64,000 bases of DNA from Anaerolineales bacterium. Its GTDB lineage: Bacteria; Chloroflexota; Anaerolineae; Anaerolineales; UBA4823. Each line of letters starts with the position of its first letter. Positions within the stretch are counted from its first letter, which is position 1. Under the pieces are notes generated by a model that was given only the letters and a program-made list of their open reading frames with translations, did no database searches and had not been told where the DNA came from. A program made the position numbers and the translations under genes. The DNA is taken from positions 1 through 64,000 of the forward strand of contig PQAL01000019.1 in NCBI GenBank assembly GCA_003105035.1. The letters run 5' to 3'. Shown here in pieces: positions 44,897 through 53,255 of the stretch.

Positions 44897-45898
44897 ATGG
44901 ATACTATGATAGATCGCTACCTAGCAGCCGTTAGTGACAATTTACCTGCCAAACAACGCAAAGACACTGTGACCGAGATCCGTTCTCTAATCCAGGATGC
45001 ATTGGAGGATCGCAGTAAAGCCGAAGGTCGGGCACCCGATGACGAGATGATGGCGGCGGTGCTCAAACAATTTGGCCCACCCGAAAAAATCGTAGCCCCC
45101 TACCTGCCGGAAAAATACCTGATCGGGCCACGGCTCTTCCCCACCTTCATGCTGGTATTGCGCATCGCCCTGCCCATCATTGCAGTCCTGGCTATGGTAG
45201 GATTTTGGGTCGGGCAGTCGCAGGCAGCTTTCATCTCTGGTGCTGAGCTACTGGCCGATATCATCAAATCCTTGGGAACTGCCTTATCGGCGGTCGTGCA
45301 GGCTTTCGGCAATATCGTCCTGATCTTCGCCATCCTGCAGTGGGCTCTGCCAGAATTCAAGTTGCCGGCCAAGGAGGCTGAATGGGAACCACACAGCCTG
45401 AAAGCCATCAGCCAACCTGATAAGATCAAGCGTGGTGAGCTGATTACGGAGATTATCTTCACCTTTCTGGGATTGATTATCTTCAACTTTTACCTGGACA
45501 AGGTGGGCATCTACAACCTGGTCGGTGGTCAGTGGGTGATGACACCCATCCTGGAGCCCGCTTTCAATGCCTACATCCCTTGGTTCGACCTGCTGTGGAC
45601 CCTGACCATTGTGCTGGATGTGGTCCTGCTGCGCAGGAATGCCTGGCAAACCGGGTCAAGGTTGTTCTCCATCGTGCTGAGCGGTTTGAACATCGCCCTG
45701 GCTGTCAGCCTGATGATGAATATCCCTTACCTGTACACGCTGCAAGGAGCCCTGGGCATGCAAGGTGTGGAAGGTATCCTACAATCGCTGCTGAATCAGG
45801 CTTTGATCATCGTGTTTGGTATCGTGATTATTGTCAGTGGAGTCAAGATCATCCAACAAGTGATCCGCCTGGTGCGCCCCAAACCTGTTTTGGAATAG
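44897..45898 (+). CDS. HAAS-domain membrane protein
   Basis: A 333-residue protein from the ATG at 44897 with GAGGAG upstream. Residues 1-75 form a HAAS/DUF1700-type helical domain (RYLAAVSDNLPAKQRKDTVT...VLKQFGPPEKIVAPYLPE), typically encoded next to PadR regulators. Six or so membrane helices follow (for example LFPTFMLVLRIALPIIAVLA and ALIIVFGIVIIVSGVKII). Molecular function unknown; a sensor or envelope role is plausible. It is the second gene of the PadR operon and is followed by a strong terminator. Confidence 0.85.
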   Translation: MDTMIDRYLAAVSDNLPAKQRKDTVTEIRSLIQDALEDRSKAEGRAPDDEMMAAVLKQFGPPEKIVAPYLPEKYLIGPRLFPTFMLVLRIALPIIAVLAMVGFWVGQSQAAFISGAELLADIIKSLGTALSAVVQAFGNIVLIFAILQWALPEFKLPAKEAEWEPHSLKAISQPDKIKRGELITEIIFTFLGLIIFNFYLDKVGIYNLVGGQWVMTPILEPAFNAYIPWFDLLWTLTIVLDVVLLRRNAWQTGSRLFSIVLSGLNIALAVSLMMNIPYLYTLQGALGMQGVEGILQSLLNQALIIVFGIVIIVSGVKIIQQVIRLVRPKPVLE

Positions 45899-45921
45899 AA
45901 GATTTCTTTGAATAAACAACA

Positions 45922-45966
45922 CACCGGCGGTTAAATCATGCAGATTTATCGCCGGTGGATTTTTTA
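45922..45966 (+). terminator. Intrinsic terminator of the PadR-HAAS operon
   Basis: Stem CACCGGCG/CGCCGGTG (45922-45929, 45950-45957) extended inside by TAAAT/ATTTA, followed by GATTTTTT. Confidence 0.9.
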
Positions 45967-46290
45967 ATAAATCAAATCTTGTTGCACCATTCTGGGTTTC
46001 TATATATACTAGACTCCATTCAATTGACCGGGTCAATTTCACATGACTGGCCCAAGCACAATGGTATTCGCCAGGGCACAATCTCCGTAAGGCGATTCCA
46101 ATAGCTTACCCGGATTCTCCTCCTGTAATCGGATGACCAGTGTGGTCATACAGGCACTCAGACGGATACCTAGATTAAGAGAAACCACCCTACGGTGTGA
46201 CACTCGACGCTACCCTGGCGACATGGGGCTTGTTTTTTGTAACTTAGTTCAGAACGATTGATCCTTCACACAAGATTTTCTAAATTCCTA
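45967..46290. other. Non-coding stretch before the DUF805 gene
   Basis: About 330 bases with no ORF and no recognised riboswitch. A small dyad ATTGACC/GGTCAAT lies near 46020, and several short G/C-rich hairpins can be drawn towards 46200. The AGGAGG ribosome site of the next gene ends it. I see nothing else that can be named. Confidence 0.4.
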
Positions 46291-46301
46291 GGAGGCTAAG
46301 C

Positions 46302-46688
46302 ATGAGCTGGTATATCACCTGTTGGAAGAAGTATGTGGATTTTAGCGGCAGGGCAAGAAGAAGAGAGTACTGGTGGTTCTACCTGGTTAATATCATCATT
46401 GCCTGGATCTTGGCGATGATTGCCCTGTTTACGAGCAACGAAAACCAGGCGTCACCATTTTATTGGGTCATCGTTTTATACAGCTTTGCAATCATTCTGC
46501 CCAGCCTGGCTGTGCAGATCCGACGGTTGCACGATGTAGGTAAAAGCGGTTGGTGGATTTTTATTTCTCTCATCCCGTTTATTGGTTCCCTGTGGCTGCT
46601 GGTATTAATGCTCACCGACAGCCAGTCAGGCAGCAACCAGTATGGGCCGAATCCAAAGGAAGCGCCTGCCGTTCCTGCATCTGTGTAA
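46302..46688 (+). CDS. DUF805 membrane protein
   Basis: A 128-residue DUF805 protein. The family phrases are present: YVDFSGRARRREYWWFYLVN near the start, PSLAVQIRRLHDVGKSGWW in the middle and GSNQYGPNPK at the end, with three or four membrane helices. Function of the family is unknown. AGGAGG lies before the ATG and a terminator follows. Confidence 0.93.
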   Translation: MSWYITCWKKYVDFSGRARRREYWWFYLVNIIIAWILAMIALFTSNENQASPFYWVIVLYSFAIILPSLAVQIRRLHDVGKSGWWIFISLIPFIGSLWLLVLMLTDSQSGSNQYGPNPKEAPAVPASV

Positions 46689-46793
46689 AGGTCTTCTAAA
46701 GAAAAATCTCAGCGTAACTTAGCGATTGCAGAGTCGCTCAAGCTCTGCATTAGCTGAAGGATTTTCATTTGTTTGGAGCTTGACTCGATCATT

Positions 46794-46830
46794 CGGCGGC
46801 CAGTTAATTGCGACTGGCTTCCGTTTTTTT
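46794..46830 (+). terminator. Intrinsic terminator of the DUF805 gene
   Basis: Stem CGG..GCCAGT/ACTGGC..CCG (outer 46794-46796 with 46821-46823; inner 46799-46804 with 46813-46818), then TTTTTTT. Confidence 0.8.
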
Positions 46831-46910
46831 ACCTTGTTTGCTAAGCATCCATTATTTATCCGGGAATAGTCTATAATGAAACGCAAAGCAGAATTAAATA
46901 CCGCTTGCCC

Positions 46911-48929
46911 ATGCATAAATTGCAGAAACTACAAGTCTTATTGAGTATTTGCCTGAGCCTGACATTGCTCGCTGTTCAGGCAGGCACTACAACGAGGAAG
47001 GCAGCGCCGGCTTTCAGCGCGCCAGTGTTGAAATGGCAACGAGGTGGCTGCTATAACTCATGGTGTGAAACAGGCTGGTATTCCTCCCCGGCCACCGCTG
47101 ACCTGGACGATGATGGGCAGGTGGAAGTGATTGCCTCAGCCTATTCTATTTTCGTGCTGAATGGAGAGACTGGCATGCTCGAGTGGAAGGTTTCATCCGG
47201 GCATGACCGCTCAGAGCCTAATGCATCCAATGTCGGGCGAACCTGGCCTGGCATTGTCGTCGCGGATGTGGACCAAGATGGGGATGAAGAAATCGTCACC
47301 GCCCACGGTGGCGGATGGGTGTCAGTGTACACTGCACAGGGATATTTCGAGCCAAATTGGCCCCAGCGACCATCAGACCATGAGCTACGTGGTTTATCAG
47401 CCAGTGACCTGGATGGTGACGGATCGTTGGAAATCATCGTGACTGGCGCGGTGGGCAACCGGACCAACACCTGGATTTATGAAGCCGATGGGACGCTCCG
47501 GCCAGGCTGGCCTCAATTGAGCAACGACAGCGGGTATGCCTGGGGCGTGTACAATGCCAATGCCTCGGTAGGTGACCTGGATGGGGATAAACATAATGAA
47601 ATCGTCGTACCTTCCGATGTCCATTACATCTGTGCTTACGAAGCCAACGGTATGCAGATTCCTACAAACGAGATTTATGGCGGCAAAGCTTGGGGAAAGG
47701 TGGGCGTATGGGAGAGGCTGGAAACCGAGCTGCGCGGCTGGGGTCAGTGCAACGGAGTGCGAGTGGAAAGCTTCCGCACCAACTTTGCCGATGGGCCAAG
47801 TGTCATTGCTGACGTGAATGGCGACGACGTGAATGAAGTAGTGGTAACGGGTAATACATACGACTGCAGCACTGATCCATATACAAGCAAATATGATGGC
47901 GTTTTTATCCTGAACGCAGACCGAAGCCGCTTCAATGACGGCAACTTTGACTGGCAGACTGTACCAATCGACACAGGTGCCCCACTGGCGGAGAATTACA
48001 ACCTCATTGAAAGCGCTCAGCCAAATCCAGCCGTAGCCGACCTGGATGCCGATGGCCATTTGGAGATCATTTATGCTTCATACGATGGGCGGGTGCATGC
48101 ATTCTGGCTTGATAAAAGTGAGCAAGGCAGTTGGCCATATTCTGTCACACAGCCTGCAGAAGGTTTTATTCGTTTTGCCTCCGAGCCAGCCATTGCCGAC
48201 CTGGATAATAACGGCCAGGCTGAAGTGATCTTCAGCTCCTGGACACAAAAAGGTAGTAATCATACGGGCAAGCTGCACATCCTGGATTATTTGGGCAATC
48301 CGATCTACGAAGTGGACCTGCCAGCAGCTTTCGGAGGCAGAGACTGGAATGGCGCACTCCCCGCCCCGACCCTGGCAAATATCGATTCTGATGATAACCT
48401 TGAGGTCATCCTGCTGACGGCCAGCTCGGGAGTGGTAGCGTATGACATGCCTGGCACAGCGGAAGCACTGATCCTGTGGGGTACAGGCAGAGGGGATTAT
48501 CAGCGGGATGGATACCTTGCGAATGCAGTCAGGCCAAGTTTACATGATTCGACGAAGGTTGCCAGCTCGTGGCGTATTGCACCTGGTGAGTTATTCACCT
48601 ATACCATAACCCTACACAATCCTGGTCAGCTTATCTACAACGCCAGCATGACAGATGTGTTGCCGCCGCTGGTGTCTTATGCCGATAACCTCTGGGCATC
48701 CTCAGGCAGTGCTACTTATTCCGACGGTGTGGTTTCCTGGACTGGACCTGTTAATTCTGCTGAGGATGTGCTCATTCGTTTCACTGCCATCATGGATAGC
48801 AGCATCACCGAACCAGTGGTGGTCGTCAACACAGCACAAATTTCAGACGGCCTCGGTCACAGCTGGCTGCCCAAAGCGCGCGTGTATGTTTTGGGCAAGG
48901 CGATTTTCTTGCCCCTTGTTGGGCATTAG
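46911..48929 (+). CDS. Secreted VCBS/FG-GAP repeat protein with DUF11-like C-terminus
   Basis: A 672-residue secreted protein. A signal peptide is seen (LQVLLSICLSLTLLAVQAG). The body is a beta-propeller of VCBS/FG-GAP repeats, each with D.D.DG/N..E; examples are ATADLDDDGQVEVIA, VADVDQDGDEEIVTA, ASDLDGDGSLEIIV, VGDLDGDKHNEIVV, VADLDADGHLEIIY and IADLDNNGQAEVIF. These acidic loops bind calcium. Residues about 540-650 resemble a DUF11-like Ig domain (LFTYTITLHNPG...VLPPLVSY). The tail is KAIFLPLVGH, alike in style to that of the FN3-repeat protein. ATG 46911 is preferred to a TTG at 46905. Confidence 0.88.
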   Translation: MHKLQKLQVLLSICLSLTLLAVQAGTTTRKAAPAFSAPVLKWQRGGCYNSWCETGWYSSPATADLDDDGQVEVIASAYSIFVLNGETGMLEWKVSSGHDRSEPNASNVGRTWPGIVVADVDQDGDEEIVTAHGGGWVSVYTAQGYFEPNWPQRPSDHELRGLSASDLDGDGSLEIIVTGAVGNRTNTWIYEADGTLRPGWPQLSNDSGYAWGVYNANASVGDLDGDKHNEIVVPSDVHYICAYEANGMQIPTNEIYGGKAWGKVGVWERLETELRGWGQCNGVRVESFRTNFADGPSVIADVNGDDVNEVVVTGNTYDCSTDPYTSKYDGVFILNADRSRFNDGNFDWQTVPIDTGAPLAENYNLIESAQPNPAVADLDADGHLEIIYASYDGRVHAFWLDKSEQGSWPYSVTQPAEGFIRFASEPAIADLDNNGQAEVIFSSWTQKGSNHTGKLHILDYLGNPIYEVDLPAAFGGRDWNGALPAPTLANIDSDDNLEVILLTASSGVVAYDMPGTAEALILWGTGRGDYQRDGYLANAVRPSLHDSTKVASSWRIAPGELFTYTITLHNPGQLIYNASMTDVLPPLVSYADNLWASSGSATYSDGVVSWTGPVNSAEDVLIRFTAIMDSSITEPVVVVNTAQISDGLGHSWLPKARVYVLGKAIFLPLVGH

Positions 48930-48976
48930 CCAATGTATCGATCCGATTGACTTTCTAAATTTATAAGTGAGGTGAT

Positions 48977-49540
48977 ATGCGCCACCCATTGTTGTGCCTC
49001 CAAGCGGAAGATCAAAAGAAAGCCTTTATCATCCTGCTCAGCCTGACCATAGTGATCATGCTGGTCATGAACCTGATCGGGGCGCCATTGACCACAACCA
49101 CTGCGCCGGCAGGCATCGTCTCATTTGAACTGGCCTTTACGCCCTCACGTGCCGAAGATATTCTCAGCTCATGGAACCCAGATAGCCAGCTCAGGGCAGC
49201 CTTCATCCAGGGGCTTGATTTCCTCTTTCCATTGGTATACAGTGCTGCACTCGGGTTGGGCTGTATCTTGGCAGGGCGGGTTTTACTCGAGCGGAGAAAA
49301 CCACTTGCTACCTGGGGGCTCATCCTGGCTTGGGCGCTGGTCGTGGCGGCAGCATGCGATTACCTGGAAAATATAGCCCTGGTCACTGAGTTGTTCGGTA
49401 AAGTGATATCTCCATACCCCCAAATTGCAGGCATATGTGCTTTGTTAAAATTCTCGGTAATCATTATTGCTATCATCCATATTCTGTATGGACTGGTGGT
49501 TCGCCTGACTACCAGGCCAGTGGCAGGTAATGCAACTTGA
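48977..49540 (+). CDS. Four-helix membrane protein of unknown function
   Basis: A 187-residue membrane protein with helices at about 16-36, 78-97, 108-125 and 150-172. The loop phrase ACDYLENIALV is a likely conserved site. I do not recognise the function. GAGGTG precedes the ATG at 48977. It lies between two secreted-protein genes on the same strand, and the next gene starts 50 bases downstream. Confidence 0.7.
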   Translation: MRHPLLCLQAEDQKKAFIILLSLTIVIMLVMNLIGAPLTTTTAPAGIVSFELAFTPSRAEDILSSWNPDSQLRAAFIQGLDFLFPLVYSAALGLGCILAGRVLLERRKPLATWGLILAWALVVAAACDYLENIALVTELFGKVISPYPQIAGICALLKFSVIIIAIIHILYGLVVRLTTRPVAGNAT

Positions 49541-49590
49541 TAGACAACAAAGCGTATATAAGAATAAAACAATGATATATGGAGGCAATC

Positions 49591-50463
49591 ATGAATAAGA
49601 AATTTTTGCTCGTTCCCCTGGTCGTACTCACCCTGGTTAGCCTGGCATGTTCAGTGACCATCAACCTGCCGGATACCAAAACGAAAGTTGGAGATACAGT
49701 GTCAGAAACCATCAACGTGCCTCTGCCATCCAACCAGACAGTGCCAGCAGAGGTAAGTATCAGCTTTGGGGCCGGTACCCTTAAGATTCAGCCTGGCGCT
49801 ACCGAAGGGATCATCAGTGGCTCTGCGCGCTACAATGTTGCTGAGCTGAAACCGGTCGTCACCACCAATGGGAATTCTGTCAGCGTAACCCAAGGTAGTT
49901 TTAAATTGAAAGGCCTGCCAACCTTCGGTTCTGATGTTGTTAATGAATGGGATTTGGCCTTTGCCAATACCCCGATGAGCCTGGTGATCAAGGCCGGCGC
50001 TTATGAAGGCAATTATGAGCTGGGTGGGTTATCCATCAATCGCCTGGAAGTGACCGATGGAGCTTCCAAGGTAAGCTTAGGATTTACTACCCCTAACCAG
50101 GTGGAGATGACCACCTTGAAGTACAGCACCGGAGCGTCAGAAGTAAAGATTAGCGGATTGGGCAATGCCAATGTCGACGCGGTGTCCTTCACTGGCGGGG
50201 CAGGCAGCTATACGCTTGATTTCAGTGGAACCTTGCAGCGGAATATGACGGTCAGCATAGATTCGGGAGTCAGCAGCGTCACCATCCTCGTTCCCACGGG
50301 AGTGGCGGCCCAGGTGACCTCGGAAAGCTCACTTACTTCGGTGATGTCCTCCAGCAGCTGGCAACAGTCGGGCAACACCTACCAGCAGTCCGGCAGCGGA
50401 TATAAAATCACCATCCTGGTAAAGATGGGGGCTGGAAGCCTGCAATTGGAAAATAGCAAGTAA
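49591..50463 (+). CDS. Toast-rack type lipoprotein
   Basis: A 290-residue lipoprotein. The lipobox is LVSLAC (Cys at about residue 20), after a hydrophobic stretch, so it is lipidated by Lgt (gene at 56287). The rest is a right-handed beta-rich repeat like toast-rack/DUF4097 domains: EVSISFGAGTLKIQPGA, GLSINRLEVTDGASKVSLGF, LKYSTGASEVKISGLG, MTVSIDSGVSSVTI. ATG 49591 follows GGAGG; a frame from 49579 has no better site. Role unknown, located outside the membrane. Confidence 0.85.
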   Translation: MNKKFLLVPLVVLTLVSLACSVTINLPDTKTKVGDTVSETINVPLPSNQTVPAEVSISFGAGTLKIQPGATEGIISGSARYNVAELKPVVTTNGNSVSVTQGSFKLKGLPTFGSDVVNEWDLAFANTPMSLVIKAGAYEGNYELGGLSINRLEVTDGASKVSLGFTTPNQVEMTTLKYSTGASEVKISGLGNANVDAVSFTGGAGSYTLDFSGTLQRNMTVSIDSGVSSVTILVPTGVAAQVTSESSLTSVMSSSSWQQSGNTYQQSGSGYKITILVKMGAGSLQLENSK

Positions 50464-50531
50464 AGGAATAAAAAAGCTGGCAGTAAGTTCGCCAGCTATC
50501 ATCTTAAATAGCAATTCATGTGATAATGAAT

Positions 50532-50564
50532 CAGGCTGCCCCTTTTCATGAGACGGGCAGCCTG
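50532..50564. terminator. Bidirectional hairpin between lipoprotein and ferredoxin genes
   Basis: Perfect 10-bp stem CAGGCTGCCC/GGGCAGCCTG with a 13-base loop, between two converging genes. U-rich bases follow only loosely (AACCTTTATAATT on plus, ATTCATTAT on minus). Confidence 0.55.
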
Positions 50565-50575
50565 AACCTTTATAA

Positions 50576-50974
50576 TTATTCGTTCGCCTTATAACCGGGA
50601 CCTTTGGTATAAAAATAATAATTCAGGGGGATATCCTTGGTCAAATCCACCACTTCACCCGCAGCCAATTCACGCGTGGTGTTCAGCACCACCGGTTTTC
50701 CATGGTGGTCAACGCCTTCATAATGCCCGCTGAGACCCACCAAATTGACCCGTTCACCTCCCTTGGCGGTATATGCCGAAGGGACTTCATCTTCGGGGAA
50801 GATGGCTTCGAAGGGGCATTCTGGGATACACGCCCCACAGTCGATGCACGTATCCGGGTCGATGTAAAACAGGGGGTACTGGTCGATGGGCTTCCCACCG
50901 ACGATGCACTCTACCGGGCAGACATCCACACAGCCAGAATCACGCAGGCACAAGCTTGTAATGATATGGGTCAT
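50576..50974 (-). CDS. Ferredoxin family protein
   Basis: A 132-residue ferredoxin. The N-terminal part holds CLRDSGCVDVCPVECI and then CIDCGACIPECPFEAI, the cysteine pattern of 7Fe or 2[4Fe-4S] ferredoxins (Zn/7Fe-type start MTHIITSLC). The last 50 residues lack cysteines. AAAGGAGGA precedes the ATG. It diverges from sodN, and the two promoters share a 13-base inverted repeat, so co-regulation is likely. It probably passes electrons to a reductase or oxidoreductase not encoded here. Confidence 0.93.
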   Translation of the reverse strand: MTHIITSLCLRDSGCVDVCPVECIVGGKPIDQYPLFYIDPDTCIDCGACIPECPFEAIFPEDEVPSAYTAKGGERVNLVGLSGHYEGVDHHGKPVVLNTTRELAAGEVVDLTKDIPLNYYFYTKGPGYKANE

Positions 50975-51047
50975 AATTGAATCCTCCTTTTTAAATTATC
51001 AATATCGTCCTTCTATTGGATACAAAACACGTATTGCAGCATAAAAA

Positions 51048-51082
51048 ATTTTATTCTGGCAGCACCCCTTTGTCAAGCAAAT
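51048..51082 (-). promoter_or_regulatory. Ferredoxin promoter with shared inverted-repeat arm
   Basis: On the minus strand TTGACA (51071-51076) and TAAAAT (51048-51053) are 17 bases apart. The -35 lies inside TTGTCAAGCAAAT (51070-51082 on plus), one arm of a perfect 13-base inverted repeat whose other arm covers the sodN -35. Confidence 0.7.
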
Positions 51083-51159
51083 ACCATTAGAAGCCCATTA
51101 AGGTAGCGATGGATAATTTTCAGGCTGGATCTTATCAATATTAAAAGTTCATCATCTTC

Positions 51160-51194
51160 ATTTGCTTGACAAGTACTCTTAATCTTATTATTAT
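51160..51194 (+). promoter_or_regulatory. sodN promoter with shared inverted-repeat arm
   Basis: TTGACA (51166-51171) and TATTAT (51189-51194) with 17-base spacing. The -35 lies in ATTTGCTTGACAA (51160-51172), exact reverse complement of 51070-51082. Confidence 0.75.
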
Positions 51195-51236
51195 CCATCC
51201 ATACTATCAATTATATCTTGTTCAATAGGAGGACAT

Positions 51237-51737
51237 ATGATTTACGAGATTTTAAACAAAGTTGACCAGAAACTACACATCGATACCGCTCAAGCACATT
51301 GCGACATCCCGTGTGGGATCTATGACCCGATCATCGCCCAGATCAGCGCTTTGACCGTAGTTCGCATGCTTGACCTGATGACCGAGTTTGAAGCGAAAAC
51401 TCCAGATCGCAACAAGGAATATATGAACAGCATGGCCCGCTACATTGCCGTTAAGGAAGAGCACGCAGAACGTGCCAAGGCAGAGATCCGGGTAATCTGG
51501 GGTGATTATCTCAAAGCCCAGCACCTTGAAAAATATCCCAATGCTCATGCCCTGGTACACAAGATCATGCAGCAGGGCTCGAAAGTGCGCCAGACCACCG
51601 ACCGTGAGCAAGCCACCCAGCTGGTGGAAGCCATCAATGAATTTGCCCAGATGTTCTGGGAGACCAAAGGGATCGCCACAAAGCGCGCCAAGGCACCCTA
51701 CGCCCCGGCATTGGAGCTTGTTTACCCGGCCTTGTAA
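51237..51737 (+). CDS. sodN: Nickel superoxide dismutase
   Basis: NiSOD, which converts superoxide to oxygen and peroxide. The nickel hook HCDIPCGIYDP starts at His21, with Cys22 and Cys26 as ligands after the first 20 residues are cut off between Ala20 and His21. The 166-residue precursor gives a mature chain of about 146. Typical later parts are KEEHAERAKAEIRVIWGDY and an aromatic-rich C-terminus. GGAGGA lies before the ATG. Its stop overlaps the start of the S26 peptidase gene, which should do the cleavage. It has no export signal, so the enzyme is cytoplasmic. Confidence 0.96.
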   Translation: MIYEILNKVDQKLHIDTAQAHCDIPCGIYDPIIAQISALTVVRMLDLMTEFEAKTPDRNKEYMNSMARYIAVKEEHAERAKAEIRVIWGDYLKAQHLEKYPNAHALVHKIMQQGSKVRQTTDREQATQLVEAINEFAQMFWETKGIATKRAKAPYAPALELVYPAL

Positions 51738-52030
51738 TGCTTAAATTCTTGAAAATCGTGGGGGAAAGCCTTTCCCCCGGTTTCGAGCATGGGGATTTTG
51801 TCCTTGTGAGCAAAATCCCCTTTTTGTTCTCTCCTCCCGCTGTAGGAGACGTTATCGCTTTTCACCAGCCAGGCTACGGCACGTTAATCAAACGTATCCA
51901 GGCGGTGGATACTACAGGCATGGTTGAAGTGATCGGTACCCAGCCGGATAGCACCGACAGCCGCGTTTTTGGGCCTGTCAGGCGCAAGAATATTATCGGC
52001 AAGGTTGTCTGGCATATCCACAAGACCTGA
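51737..52030 (+). CDS. sodX: NiSOD maturation protease (S26 family)
   Basis: A 97-residue S26-type peptidase without a membrane anchor. Ser11 in GESLSPGF and Lys52 in LIKRIQAV form the serine-lysine pair. The position directly behind sodN with a TAATG overlap marks it as the enzyme that removes the NiSOD propeptide. A usual signal peptidase is longer and has an N-terminal helix, which is absent here. Confidence 0.93.
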   Translation: MLKFLKIVGESLSPGFEHGDFVLVSKIPFLFSPPAVGDVIAFHQPGYGTLIKRIQAVDTTGMVEVIGTQPDSTDSRVFGPVRRKNIIGKVVWHIHKT

Positions 52031-52087
52031 ACGCCTGCCGCATGACAACCAGGATTGGTGAATTTCGTCTATAATAAGCCACCGTAG

Positions 52088-53041
52088 ATGGATTCACCCA
52101 AGCACCCCCCTGTTCCACCCATTTTAGCCATCATTATCGGCATCCTGGCGGTCTCAACTGCCTCGATATTCATCCGCTTCGCCCAGCAGGAAGCCAGCTC
52201 GCTGGTGATCGCCGCCTGGCGGCTGACCATCGCCTCTCTCATCCTGGTGCCGGTCGCAGCCACCAGGCAGAAACGCGAGCTGACCTCACTTAAACGTCCT
52301 GAGCTTCTTCTGGCATTGCTTTCAGGCATCTTCCTGGCGTTACATTTTGCCACCTGGATCACTTCATTGCAATACACAACGGTGGCCAGCTCAGTGGTGC
52401 TGGTGAGCACGATCCCGCTCTGGGTGGCACTGCTCTCGCCATTTACCATCAAGGAACCCATCACGCGGGCGGTGTGGATCGGCTTGATCCTGGCCCTGGT
52501 GGGAGGCGCGGTGGTAGCTGTCAGCGATTCCTGCACGATCTCTGCAGGCAGCATAGCCTGCCCGAGCCTGATAAATTTCATGCAGGGAAAGGCATTCCTG
52601 GGTGACATGCTGGCGATCTGCGGGGCCATCGCCGGAGCGGGTTACTTGCTGATCGGCCGGAAGCTGCGTGCCAAAATGTCACTGGTCGGTTACATCTCAC
52701 TGGTCTATGGCATGGCAGCGGTAGTGCTGGTCATTATTATGCTTTCAGCCGGGGAGAAAGCGTTTGGTTACTCTCCACAGATCTATTTATGGTTGATCCT
52801 GCTGGCGGTCATCCCGCAGCTGATTGGCCACTCCACCTTTAATTGGGCCTTGGGCTACCTCTCCGCTGCGTTTGTCTCCATCACACTCTTGGGTGAGCCA
52901 ATCGGGTCGACCATCCTGGCATATTTCATCCTGGATGAAAAACCCACCTCCCTCAAGCTGTTGGGCGGGGGGTTAATCCTGGTGGGGATATATATTACTT
53001 CACGGTCAGAAGTGGGAAAAACCCCCGAGCTCCCAGATTGA
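52088..53041 (+). CDS. EamA/DMT family transporter
   Basis: A 317-residue drug/metabolite transporter with ten helices in two EamA repeats (ISSL-type pattern ISIFIRFAQQEASSLVIAAW in repeat 1; SAAFVSITLLGEPIGSTILA in repeat 2). Substrate unknown. A TATAAT (52070-52075) lies 12 bases before the ATG and there is no clear ribosome site, so the leader would be very short. Confidence 0.9.
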   Translation: MDSPKHPPVPPILAIIIGILAVSTASIFIRFAQQEASSLVIAAWRLTIASLILVPVAATRQKRELTSLKRPELLLALLSGIFLALHFATWITSLQYTTVASSVVLVSTIPLWVALLSPFTIKEPITRAVWIGLILALVGGAVVAVSDSCTISAGSIACPSLINFMQGKAFLGDMLAICGAIAGAGYLLIGRKLRAKMSLVGYISLVYGMAAVVLVIIMLSAGEKAFGYSPQIYLWLILLAVIPQLIGHSTFNWALGYLSAAFVSITLLGEPIGSTILAYFILDEKPTSLKLLGGGLILVGIYITSRSEVGKTPELPD

Positions 53042-53255
53042 ATGGTCGATACAGATGGTGATTTATACCTCTCATCGCGGTTAATTTCGCGTCCTGCAGG
53101 ATCGACGGGTGATGCGGGTAAGGTGTAGAGACTTCTAAGCAGGGTGCTTGCCGGGGAAGAAGTAAAAGATTGCGAATCGCTGGCGCAGGCTGGAAGAGCA
53201 GGGAAAAGTTGATGTATACTAGGATAAATCTCCACATCGACTAGACTATTGGTAA

